DNA from: Leishmania martiniquensis
Taxonomy: Eukaryota; Euglenozoa; Kinetoplastea; Trypanosomatida; Trypanosomatidae
Length of the DNA: 64,000 nt
Assembly (NCBI RefSeq): GCF_017916325.1
Contig: NC_090154.1
Coordinates: forward strand, 251,001 to 315,000
Direction of reading: 5' to 3'
Shown here one piece after another: positions 1 through 8,841 of this stretch; the first letter of the stretch is position 1; each line of letters starts with the position of its first letter. The position numbers and the translations under genes were made by a program. The notes under the pieces are model-generated. The model did no database searches and was not told the DNA's origin. It worked only from the letters and a program-made list of their open reading frames with translations.

Positions 1-900
1 AGAGAGAGAGAAATAAAAAAAAACTCATAATAATAAGCGACGGCTTCCCTGTGCTTGATGGTGTCGCTGTCAGGTCTACCACGCCTCGCAGAATGTGCAC
101 ACCGCAGCCCCCCACCCCCACCCCTTTGAGCTCCTCTCGAGTGAGCTTGCGATGGCGATGAGGAAGAGGGGGCGCGCCCCCCTCTAAACACACGCGTAGG
201 CCGCGTTTGCTACGCCCTGACGCTAATCGCTTCCGACGCTAGCCGCGTCACTAACCGCCGCGTCTCCCTCTGCTCATCTCTCTTGCGTCCCTCCTTCTTC
301 CTGCAACGGTGACACATACACACACGCACACAGACACACAGACACAAGCACCTTTTTTTTCATGACCATACAATAGAGTGGCCATTGTCGTCTTCGCACT
401 ATATTGGGTCCCCTCTGTTTTACTTTGCCTGTTCGTATGCCATCTTCTGTATCGAGCCCATCCGGTCTTTGCCATTGCTGCGCGTTGCTCGGGTTTCCGC
501 TGTAGTTGTTATCCGTCCGGCGAGTCCGTCCTCACCCTCTTGCCGGCCCTTTCTGCCTCCCTCTCTCTCTTCTGCAGTCACCCACGCACTCCCGTGCACA
601 GTCTCTCTATCTCTGTCTTTTTCGGCGTCGTTGGGTTCGCACCCTCAGCTGATGTTCCCTCCCATTTCACTCGTGTGCGTGTCTGTGGGTGATTGAGTGT
701 GTGTGTGTGCGTGTGCGTGTCGGCACCCATCCGCTTCCGCTCTCGTCGGTCCTCCGCATTCCTCTCAACTTCAGCACTGTTTATCTGTCTTGTCCACGCC
801 CCATCTTGTCTCTTGCAGCCGTGGTCGCTGCTGCTGCTCCAGTCCCCCTACCTTCCCTGACCTTACTCCTTCTCTCTGTTATGTTATACAAACATACATT

Positions 901-920
901 TATATACATATATATATATA
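901..920. repeat. (TA)n dinucleotide tract
   Basis: An uninterrupted alternating T/A block, apart from one C, lies after an ACATACA-rich stretch. It is one of a series of similar intergenic blocks in this window. Confidence 0.85.
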
Positions 921-1692
921 GCTCGTTTACTTGTGTCTATGCCCTGCGGACGAACTCAGAGCACTCTTCACCGAAGCCCCTCTCACCCCACGTGCCTTGT
1001 ACGTTTTATTCTTTGGTTCTTTCTCAGCAGGCCGTGCTGAAACTTGGTCGTGCTACTCCAGGAAGCCTTAATTCCTTTGTCGTGTGGGTGCAGCGGCTCC
1101 CTCCCTCCCTCTCTCTAGCTTTTTCTGTGTGCCCTTTTTTTTCGATCGAATCAGATCTTCTTCCTCTAGACGCCGCTGCGCAGCAAACAGGCGGAGCGAC
1201 GAGCACGGAGAGCAAAGGAACAGAACACAATCGGCATCCTCAGAGCTGAACGTGCAGAGCACCCGCGCAACAGTGAAAAAAAGGGGGGCTCAACAACAGC
1301 AAAGATAGGGTCAAGCAGCGGAAGAGAAATAACGCCGGAGCGGCGCAGCGTTGCTCTTGTTCTTACGCTCATTGCGCTTGTTTGTATGTGTTCGTTTGTT
1401 TGGTTGTTTCGTTTTTTATCTCTTTCTGTGCCGTTGCGTAGCCGCGCTTGTTGTCAATCTCATTTGTGCGTGTAAGTCTTGAGCTCCGGCACTTTGTATT
1501 TTTTTCCTTCGTGTTTGCCCCTCCTTTTCCCTCCCCTCCCCACTCCCTCCAGTGCCTGCGGACTGCTCTCCCCGCATGCTGTCGGCAAAGACGCGCTCCT
1601 CTGCCTTCGTCCCCTCCAGCGCTCTTCTCCTTGGGTTTGGGATCAGTGCTGCGACAAGGATAAGCCGCTCTTTCCTCTGCTTGCTTTCGCTT

Positions 1693-1724
1693 TTTTTGTT
1701 GCTGTTTCCCCCCCTCTCTCTTAG
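1693..1724 (+). promoter_or_regulatory. candidate polypyrimidine tract and spliced-leader acceptor AG
   Basis: A long T/C tract ends in TTAG, with the AG at 1723-1724. It is the last strong tract-plus-AG before the ATG at 1788 and would give a 5' UTR of about 63 nt. Assigned by position and composition only. Confidence 0.45.
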
Positions 1725-1787
1725 ATTTGCTTAGTCCTTCCCCTCCCCGACCCACCACACGCACAACACCCACACGCAGACGCGCAC

Positions 1788-4112
1788 ATGTACCCGCGAT
1801 CTCGTGCGAAGGGAGGCCTTCAGGGCGGTGGGCAGGGGGACGGCGACTCAGTCCCAGGTCTCACTCAGCCTTCTGCACCACCGCTAGTCTCTACCGGTGT
1901 GGCGTCGTCCAACACAACGATAAGGCATCGTAAGCATCCGAGCACCATGTTGCGCAGTCAGGGTGCTCACTATTCCTCCACAGCTTTTGATCTCCAGCTG
2001 AGCCTGCACGCATCTCCGCAGCCGCCACCCCCGATGCTGCACATGCCACCAGGTGTGTATGGAGAGCCAATGTGCGACATATGTGGCTCTCGGTCCCCAC
2101 CGCCACTGCCGCACTTCTTTTCGGGCGACGTGCATCATCCAGGCGGGAGCGCATGTGGAAACATTCGCCACCGCACAGTGTCATCCTCATACGATCAGCA
2201 ACAGCAGCCTCTGCTGCCGCCCCGCCTGAAATGTCATGAGAGGGACTGCATAGCGGGCTCTACCGCTGGTGCGACAAGGAGTGGCTCTATGCAGCTCGGC
2301 GTCCCTGCCAGCTTGGCTTCTACCTCTCCGAAGGAAAAGGTATCCTACTCGCGGCGCAACCAGAAAAAGAGCAGCGCTGCTATGATGCCGATCGGCGGCG
2401 CCGCAGTGGGCACCGACGCCACGTCCGGGCCCCCGACAGGGGTAGCAGGTCCTGGCGACGCGGCGTTCCGACCACCGCCGATCTACGGTGAGACGTACCT
2501 CAACAGTATCACTGATGCCGCTGGGTCGACAGCGAACAATTTGAGTGACGTGTCTCTCAATTGCAATACGGCACCCACGAGTGGCACTCAGGTAGCCACG
2601 GCAAAGGCGGTACGCAAATCATCGTGCACGACTCCCTCGGTGACGGGAGCTTTAGAAGGGGGTATCGCGATACTTGGCGTGGACTCACCGTCGCTGCCTT
2701 CGAACACGAAGGGCGGCGAGCCAATCGTGCAGGTGAGGCGGACGGGTAGCAGCAGCCCGACTGCGGCGCCTGTGCGCGCTGCCGCTTCTGGGGTTACTAG
2801 CCGGGAGGCCATGGCGCGCAAAAGCGCGCCACTGATAGCCGCCTCGGCACCACGCTCGCCGCTGGTCAACCCCCCGTCGCTTCCCCAGCAAGAGGTGCAG
2901 CAGCAGCACTTTCCGGCATCGCGCCAACGGTCAGTCGAGCGATCTAAACGCACGCTTCGCCCAACCTCAAATCACCGTGAGGAGGGCGGCGCTAGCTGTA
3001 GGGGTGACTTCCCAGCTCCGGAGGGCAGTGCAAGCATCGCGGACGCAGAATTCACTGAGAGATCGAGGTGCTCATCTGGAAAGGGCGTCGGGAAGTCAAC
3101 AATGGTGCAGGCGGAAGAGCGGTACCGGCATCTTTACGAGGAATTCCGCAAAGGTAGCCGCCTGCGCGCAAAGCTCCTCGAGGAAAGCGAGCGCATGAAG
3201 CGGGAGCAGGCTGTGCTGTGTGAGGAACTGACGTACTACCGCCACAAGACTGCCTCCGCCGCAGAGGAGCGGGAAGCGCTCTTAGCTGACTACCGAGATG
3301 ACTTGCACGACGCCTTGCGGCTTGCGCACGTGCTGGCGGCGGACGTTGCCGCTGAGCAGCGCAGCGGTGGCGATGCGTCGCAATCGGCTTCCCCGACCGA
3401 AGGTGTCGGCCACAGCGTCCCTGTGCCTTCCGCACAGGAGGCGCTGGACGCAGCCATCACTCGCATCTCTGCCAGCAACGTTGCAGAAACGGTGACAGCG
3501 CCAACGACCCGCCCTGCCACTGGCGTTCTGGCGGCGTCGTCCGCTCCACTGGAATCGGTGCACTTCTCTGAATCACCGCTGTCGTGCATCGCCAAATGCC
3601 TCCGCCTGCGGTACGGAAGATGGATGCCGATGCCAGCTGCGGACTCCCGCCAACTCATCATGGACAAAGAACCTGGCGACCCGAGCCTGTCGGAGCGGTA
3701 TCGGAGCGGAACAGGACCGCAGCATCTGCAGAGCGTTCTGCTGCGCGACGAGATGCGTGACGTGCACTGCAGCACCCACGCGGCAGTCAGCGCATACATA
3801 ACTAGTCTTGACTACGGCTTCGCGCCTGTATTCAGTCAGTGTAGCTGCCCGCCGGAGGGCTCACAGGAGCCGCCCTATCAGCAGCAGCACTTTAAGAGCG
3901 AATATTGCGGTCTCCACTTTCACGTGGACGTCCCGAGATTGCACGCCCACACGGTGCCTGCAGGGTTCGACACGGGAGACACCGACAAAGATGGCGCTCG
4001 AGGGGAGAGCAGGTTGGAGCACGAAGTATTCCCGCAATCCAAAGGAGAGCATGAGCAGCCCACGCCTGATCTCGCCTCAGAGAGCAAGCACATGGGGCCG
4101 TCACTTATGTAA
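1788..4112 (+). CDS. conserved hypothetical protein with a central coiled coil
   Basis: The product is 774 residues and I do not recognise it. The first two thirds are low-complexity and probably disordered (Ser, Pro, Gly, Ala, Gln). Scattered Cys pairs (CDIC at about residues 96-99 and C149/C154) could bind metal, but no known finger is evident. Residues about 437-530 form a charged helical stretch rich in E, R, K and L with heptad spacing, beginning near QAEERYRHLYEEF, which looks like a short coiled coil. A Cys/His-rich, low-complexity C-terminus follows. There is no signal peptide or membrane segment. GC-rich third positions agree with the other genes in the window. The ATG at 1788 follows a good polypyrimidine-AG signal; an in-frame ATG at 1947 is a possible alternative start. 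The coiled coil suggests a scaffold or cytoskeletal role, which is only a guess. Confidence 0.8.
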   Translation: MYPRSRAKGGLQGGGQGDGDSVPGLTQPSAPPLVSTGVASSNTTIRHRKHPSTMLRSQGAHYSSTAFDLQLSLHASPQPPPPMLHMPPGVYGEPMCDICGSRSPPPLPHFFSGDVHHPGGSACGNIRHRTVSSSYDQQQQPLLPPRLKCHERDCIAGSTAGATRSGSMQLGVPASLASTSPKEKVSYSRRNQKKSSAAMMPIGGAAVGTDATSGPPTGVAGPGDAAFRPPPIYGETYLNSITDAAGSTANNLSDVSLNCNTAPTSGTQVATAKAVRKSSCTTPSVTGALEGGIAILGVDSPSLPSNTKGGEPIVQVRRTGSSSPTAAPVRAAASGVTSREAMARKSAPLIAASAPRSPLVNPPSLPQQEVQQQHFPASRQRSVERSKRTLRPTSNHREEGGASCRGDFPAPEGSASIADAEFTERSRCSSGKGVGKSTMVQAEERYRHLYEEFRKGSRLRAKLLEESERMKREQAVLCEELTYYRHKTASAAEEREALLADYRDDLHDALRLAHVLAADVAAEQRSGGDASQSASPTEGVGHSVPVPSAQEALDAAITRISASNVAETVTAPTTRPATGVLAASSAPLESVHFSESPLSCIAKCLRLRYGRWMPMPAADSRQLIMDKEPGDPSLSERYRSGTGPQHLQSVLLRDEMRDVHCSTHAAVSAYITSLDYGFAPVFSQCSCPPEGSQEPPYQQQHFKSEYCGLHFHVDVPRLHAHTVPAGFDTGDTDKDGARGESRLEHEVFPQSKGEHEQPTPDLASESKHMGPSLM

Positions 4113-4213
4113 GCGAAACACTGTCGTGGGCCCCCTCCCTCTTGAAGCGGTGAGGGTGGCGGCGAATACAGCACGCGGCTGGCCTAGCAGTAGTGAGGGA
4201 GACTCGGTGACGT

Positions 4214-4302
4214 GTGTCCGCGGGGACACCCCTACACAGCGTCTGTATAGCAGACGTGGGGTGCGTCAGTCCCCCCCTCCCGAGAGGTCGGGGATGGGGG
4301 GA
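4214..4302 (+). other. cluster of three predicted RNA stem-loops
   Basis: Three inverted repeats follow one another about 100 nt after the stop codon. GTGTCC (4214-4219) pairs with GGACAC (4224-4229). CGTCTG (4240-4245) pairs with CAGACG (4251-4256) around a 5-nt loop. A run of seven C residues near 4270 can pair with G-runs near 4287-4302. They probably lie in the 3' UTR of the preceding gene. No family is recognised. Confidence 0.4.
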
Positions 4303-6290
4303 AGAGGGTTCGGGAAAGCATCGTCGCCTGCTGCGGCTCGTTGAAAGGGCGGGACGCGTGGGGGGTGCGCTTTTCTGACCAGTGGACCTGCGGGAGAAGG
4401 AGCGCATCGATCCACACACGAAGCTGTCTGCTACTGCGGCGCTGTTTCGCTTTTCTCCTCCTTCAAACATTCGCGGCTCCTCGCACGCAGGTGCTCGCTA
4501 CCCGAACCGGGAGATTCCTCGTAGTCTCGCCAGCCATTCCACCCCCCTCCCTCCCCCACCCCCAGTCCTCGAAGATGCTGCGTTCCTGTCCACATCTCTC
4601 TATCGCTCTCTCACTCCTTGTGTGTGTGTGGCGGGGGGGCTCTGCCACCAGAAGATGTGGGGCACAAAGGTGGTGAAGAGAGATGAAGCAAATACAAGAG
4701 GCGAGCAGTATCTCGCAATCTGGAGCGGATGCGTGTCCACCTCCGTTCCTCTAATGCCGCCCCTGCCCCTCTGTGCGTTGGGGGGGGGAAGGGATGGGGA
4801 CGTATTGTCTTTGTTGCTGTTGTTGTTTTGGCGAGGGAGGAGCGCGAGACGTTCTCCTATGCGCTGCAGCGTGTGTGTTTGTCTGTCCTGAGGGTGCGTC
4901 GTGTGTACGCGTCTCTCTCCCCCTCCCCCCCTCTGCCCCCCCTCCTCTGCTACTCGGCTCTGCTTCATGTGTGTTTTCCGTGTTGAGTCGCTGGGGTGCG
5001 TTATCCTCCCTTACCCTCTCCTTCTCACATCCTTCTTCGTGAAGTCTCTCCCCACTCGTCTCCTTCGCTCCTTGATGCCACCACCCACCCTCCCTCCCCT
5101 TCCCCCTTCTTCCTCTTCCTCTTCATTGTTCTTTGCTCTTTTCTTCGTGGCTACGGTTGTGCCTTGTCGCACACACGAAAGGTTTCGGTTTTTTTTAACG
5201 TGTTGTAAACGCACACAATTGCGGGCACGTCTGCTCGTGTCTTTGCCATCCCCCGCCCTCCCCCTCCCCCTTCTCCTCTCTCTATCATATTTGTTCTATG
5301 GCTTCTGTTTTTTTTTGTGTGAGGCGTACAGTACAGCAGAGAACGGTGCACTCGTTTCTCTTTCGTTTTGCGGTTGCTGCCTTAAATGTATGGGTGTGCG
5401 CGCGTGCCTGTGCAGCTTCACTCTTCTCCCCACCCGCCACACACGCACTGCCTCGCTGACGGCCCCCAGCGAGTCGGGAGTCATCCGTTGGGCGTTGCGC
5501 GCCCGCCTCCCGTTATCGTTGCCATTGCTGTCCCGCATAAATTTACCAGAAGACAGCAAAAAATACCTCTCTCCCCATTTCCCATCCCCATTCCCCTCTC
5601 ATCTCCTTTGCTGGGCTATCGTAAGAGAGAGGGAGAAGAAGAGGGAGGGAGGGAGAGGTGCACGCATCCTCATCTTTTAGACGCTCACACTCACGTTCTC
5701 ATCTCTTTTTTTTTGATCTCTCTCTTGCCCTCCCTCGATCGCACCGACTCCCCTTGCCTCTTCTACCCATCTTGCAGGTACGCGTTCACCCGACTCGCCT
5801 CTGTTCCTTGGATGCCTGGATGAACAGGAAGCGGAGCCTCTGTCTTGCCTGTTCTGTGGTTCGTCTTGTTGATGGCTGGACGACATTTTGTTGCGCCTTC
5901 GGTTGTCTCAGTCGCCGCAGCTCTCCGCTTTTCTGTCACTAGTTATCCCTCACGAAAATCCTCGACGCAGGCGGAGCCGCGCATAAATAAGCACGTGCCA
6001 GCTTCATCTGTGGGGCGATGCCAGCGTGAGCGTCGTTGCTCCGAGGGGGGTTGTCGCTGGGAATCCTCCTGGTGTATGCAAGGCCACATCAGGTTCTGAT
6101 CGCTCTTTTCACGCTGCGTACAGATGAGCCGAGACCCACATTCAGTTTACAGACACTACAACACGTGGCCTTCTGCACTCGAGTGGATACGATGGGATGA
6201 ATGTCTGTCGCAGTAATCGTGGAAGGACACGGGTGTAACACCGGGCCAACCTCTCCCCCTCGTCCCCTCGACTTGGACAGAAAGGCATGC

Positions 6291-6305
6291 ATATATATAT
6301 ATATT
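6291..6305. repeat. (AT)n dinucleotide tract
   Basis: Alternating A/T block directly after GGCATGC. It is one of the recurrent intergenic AT blocks. Confidence 0.8.
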
Positions 6306-7128
6306 CAAGAGCACCCATCTGGACAGAGTGATCATAGAAGGCGAGGTGAGCACATGTCACTGTGCAACTTGGTGTCCTCTGAGTCGGGGCTGTCCTCGCC
6401 CTCCCTCTTTTTTTTCCTGCGTGTGTGCTTCTTTGTAAGTGTGCGTACGTTTCGGGAGGCGGTTTCAACGGACCGCAGGCGTCCAGCTCGCGCTGTAGGA
6501 ATGAAGCAAGCGCACAGAAAGGCTGCTGACCCCCTGCTGGCGGCTATGCGCACGTAGGCATAACTCTTGTGTGGGCCGTAAACAGGCGGATGCCCCGTGG
6601 CGCACGGAGGCGGCAGCGAAAAAGAGGCCTCATAGCCAAGCGCTCCGAACGTCTCTTACCCAGCCCCTGCGCGAGAGCGAGAAAAAAGAGGGGTGCTTTT
6701 TCCCCCCTCTCGATATCCTAAAACGGAAGGTGCTGTGTACCCCCTAGGCCATATCATACAACACATGTGTCCCCCTTCTCTGGTTGAGCAGCGCCGCGCG
6801 CCCCTTCTATGCCGACCACGGCAACAATTGCCGTCACATCGGCCCTTCATTCTCTTCGGCTCTGCCTTGGCATCCCTCTTCCCTCTACCTACCCACCCGC
6901 GCAATCTCTGCGCTGCACTCGCCCCTGTTGTGTTCGGCTGGTCTCCCTCTCTGTTTATCTCTGATGCTCTTCTCTGTTGATGCTTTCGGCCCTCGACCCA
7001 CACTGCTCTGTCTGGCCACTTCCCTTCAAACGTGCACACGCGCACAAACACACGCATGCACACACGCATCGTCGATGGGCGAACGCCGTGCATGCCCGAC
7101 AGCAAGAAAATACGTCTTTTCCCACACT

Positions 7129-7157
7129 CCGCTCCTCTCTCTCTCTGCCCCCTCTAG
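7129..7157 (+). promoter_or_regulatory. candidate polypyrimidine tract and spliced-leader acceptor AG
   Basis: A tract dominated by CT repeats ends in CTCTAG, with the AG at 7156-7157. This would give the gene at 7314 a 5' UTR of about 157 nt. Assigned from composition only. Confidence 0.5.
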
Positions 7158-7313
7158 AGGCGTCACAGATTAGCAGGGCCGCCTGTACGTTTCTCTTGCT
7201 CCACTGGTGCATTGTGGAGCCACTCTTCGTTGATCACCGGCAACGGCGCCCATTGAGTGGATCTGCGACGCACGAAGAGCTTGACGGAGCAAAGGAAAAA
7301 AGAAAAGAGCACT

Positions 7314-7586
7314 ATGGCACCCCTCCTCGCGTCGTCTTTCGCCGCTGTCGCGCTTGTCATAACCGTGGCACGGGTGGCGAGCGCTGCCCCCACGACGTAC
7401 GTGGCACCGAGCCCCACGCTGGGTCTCTCCTCCACGAACCAAGAGTACCTTATCGGCGTCGTTTCCTTCTTTGTCGTTGTCGTGGCCGCTATTATGGGTA
7501 TCGCCTCAATGGTCAAGATCGACTACGACGATGACACGCTGCTGATGGTTGAAGTACCTGCGGACTTACGTCAAGATAAGGACTAG
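7314..7586 (+). CDS. small type I membrane protein, possibly V-ATPase M8-9 / ATP6AP2-tail-like
   Basis: The product has 90 residues. Residues 1-24 form a cleavable signal peptide (MAPLL start, hydrophobic core, A-S-A before APTTY). A short luminal part of about 25 residues follows, then one hydrophobic helix at about residues 43-65. The cytosolic tail of about 25 residues is acidic: KIDYDDDTLLMVEVPADL. In animals the last portion of ATP6AP2 (the renin receptor, M8-9) has the same arrangement: one transmembrane helix followed by a short tail with a D-x(n)-Y/D-S/T-hydrophobic-hydrophobic pattern, and it is embedded in the V-ATPase Vo sector. The resemblance here is in architecture and a few tail residues only, so the assignment is tentative. 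Annotating it as a conserved small membrane protein is safe. The ATG at 7314 is the first in its frame and immediately precedes the signal peptide. Confidence 0.75.
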   Translation: MAPLLASSFAAVALVITVARVASAAPTTYVAPSPTLGLSSTNQEYLIGVVSFFVVVVAAIMGIASMVKIDYDDDTLLMVEVPADLRQDKD

Positions 7587-7787
7587 GAGCTTGTCACTGA
7601 ATACGGCGTCCCAAGGTAGCGTGGGTGCCATAGTGCAGGTGACGGATGTCCTCGCCCCATCCTCCGTCTCCGCCCTCTCGCTCCTCCCTGGGGATGGAAA
7701 GATGGCGTAGAGGAGGAAGCAGTGCATCAGTATCAGCAATGTGTGGATGTGCGTGCTCCATGTTGAAATGGGCGCACACACATCCGT

Positions 7788-7821
7788 ACACACACACACA
7801 CGAACATATATATATATATAT
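7788..7821. repeat. composite (CA)n-(TA)n microsatellite
   Basis: A run of CA repeats, CGAA, then an uninterrupted TA block. The same CA-then-TA arrangement recurs at 8553-8576, 29505-29556 and in the duplicated element ending at 36834 and 45009. Confidence 0.85.
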
Positions 7822-8552
7822 GCGAATGTGCGGCGTGAAGTTGGAGCCGAAGCGACGCGGCAGGCGAGGTAGAAGCAATCCATGCGCGCAAGGGGGAGAA
7901 AAGAGAGAAGCCATGCGGTAACAGTGCCAGCGCCACTGAGGATAATCCGGCAGCGCCGAGTTCACTGGCGTGAGATGCGAGGGGCGCTGCAGAGACGGAC
8001 GTGTGTTGGTGCTGCTCCGCTTCGGCTCTTCCTCCTCCCCCCTCCCTTTCCCCCCCTCCTCACTGTGTTCTTCGAGTTGATGTGCGTGGCGGTTGTTGCG
8101 GAAAGCAAAGTAACACTCCTCCGTTGCGTTCGTGGTTGTTGCGTATCGCGCTGAGAGCCCCCCTCCCGGGCAACGGTCTCCGCCTCTTTCAGCCATCTGA
8201 AAGGGTCGCATCGCCGCGCGTTGTTGAAATCGAATACAGGCGGGAGAAGAGGAAAGGGGGAAAAAGGGAGGTACGTTGGCGACACGACCTCGCCCTGTCA
8301 CGGACAGACTTTTCTTGGCGACATACATACCCAGACGCCAACTCATCTACGGATGTCGCGAGCTTCATCCGTTTTGGATTCCGCTCTTCTCTCGGTATTT
8401 CCGCTGCGCCACGAAACACACACAAAAGGGGTGCCGCTTTACAGGGTTGAAGAGACGAAAATTGGCACAGTCGCCTTTCCTCGCCCTCACCACGCCCATT
8501 TGGCCCCGCCAGCACACACACCGTGCGCGTCCATTCCCCCCCCTCCCACTCC

Positions 8553-8576
8553 CATACACACACACACAATATATAT
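8553..8576. repeat. short composite (CA)n-(TA)n microsatellite
   Basis: CA repeats run directly into ATATATAT in the intergenic region before the CYTH gene. Confidence 0.75.
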
Positions 8577-8790
8577 GTCCCAACGCCAACCTCTCTTCGC
8601 TTCTCGCTTGGAGGTTCCATAATTGCAGTCCGTAGACACGCACTCCCAGTCGCCCATACACGAGAGTTTGAAAGGCTTCTTTGGTCCCTCATTACATAGA
8701 CAGGGCGCCACTTTTCGCGCGTTGCCTTCTCCTGCGACGGTATTCTGCCACCCCACCCTACGATTCCGTGCGCCGTCGCTCACACACACG

Positions 8791-8810
8791 CTACCTTCTC
8801 TCTCTATTAG
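8791..8810 (+). promoter_or_regulatory. candidate spliced-leader acceptor for the CYTH gene
   Basis: TACCTTCTCTCTCTATTAG is a textbook-looking kinetoplastid tract plus AG (8809-8810). It lies 31 nt upstream of the ATG at 8842 and supports that start. Confidence 0.55.
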
Positions 8811-8841
8811 CCAACACTATTCGAAAGGAAGGCAAGCGATC

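Larger units (their letters stand above)
1..1787. other. intergenic region upstream of the first gene
   Basis: No convincing coding region is visible. The + strand is rich in C and T with (CA)n and (GT)n runs (about 310-345 and 698-720) and a (TA)n block at 901-920. The short open frames here are made of low-complexity Ser/Leu/Pro/Cys residues typical of translated pyrimidine tracts. It presumably carries the 3' UTR of an upstream gene outside the window and the 5' flank of the gene at 1788. Confidence 0.7.
4113..7313. other. 3.2-kb intergenic region
   Basis: No credible gene is visible. The first 200 bases are GC-rich with three consecutive hairpins (4214-4302). From about 4440 to 5780 the sequence is almost continuous pyrimidine-rich tracts. 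A more balanced stretch (about 5950-6650) contains a (TA)n block at 6291-6305. Pyrimidine tracts and (CA)n runs resume towards the next gene. The long frame at 4901-5680 is a translated C/T tract and was rejected. Confidence 0.7.
7587..8841. other. intergenic region
   Basis: No gene was identified. It contains a composite (CA)n-(TA)n tract at 7788-7821, pyrimidine runs near 8030-8065 and 8530-8560, a purine-rich stretch around 8229-8270, and a second (CA)n-(TA)n tract at 8553-8576. Pyrimidine sequence then leads to the acceptor candidate at 8810. Confidence 0.7.

Noticed and set aside
2073..2250. Zinc finger in the first gene
   Set aside because: CDIC and a later C-x4-C are present, but spacing and missing partners do not match any finger I know.
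4901..5680. 259-codon plus-strand frame
   Set aside because: It is mostly translated C/T tracts (Leu, Ser, Pro, Phe, Cys), lacks any domain and lies in a typical intergenic region.
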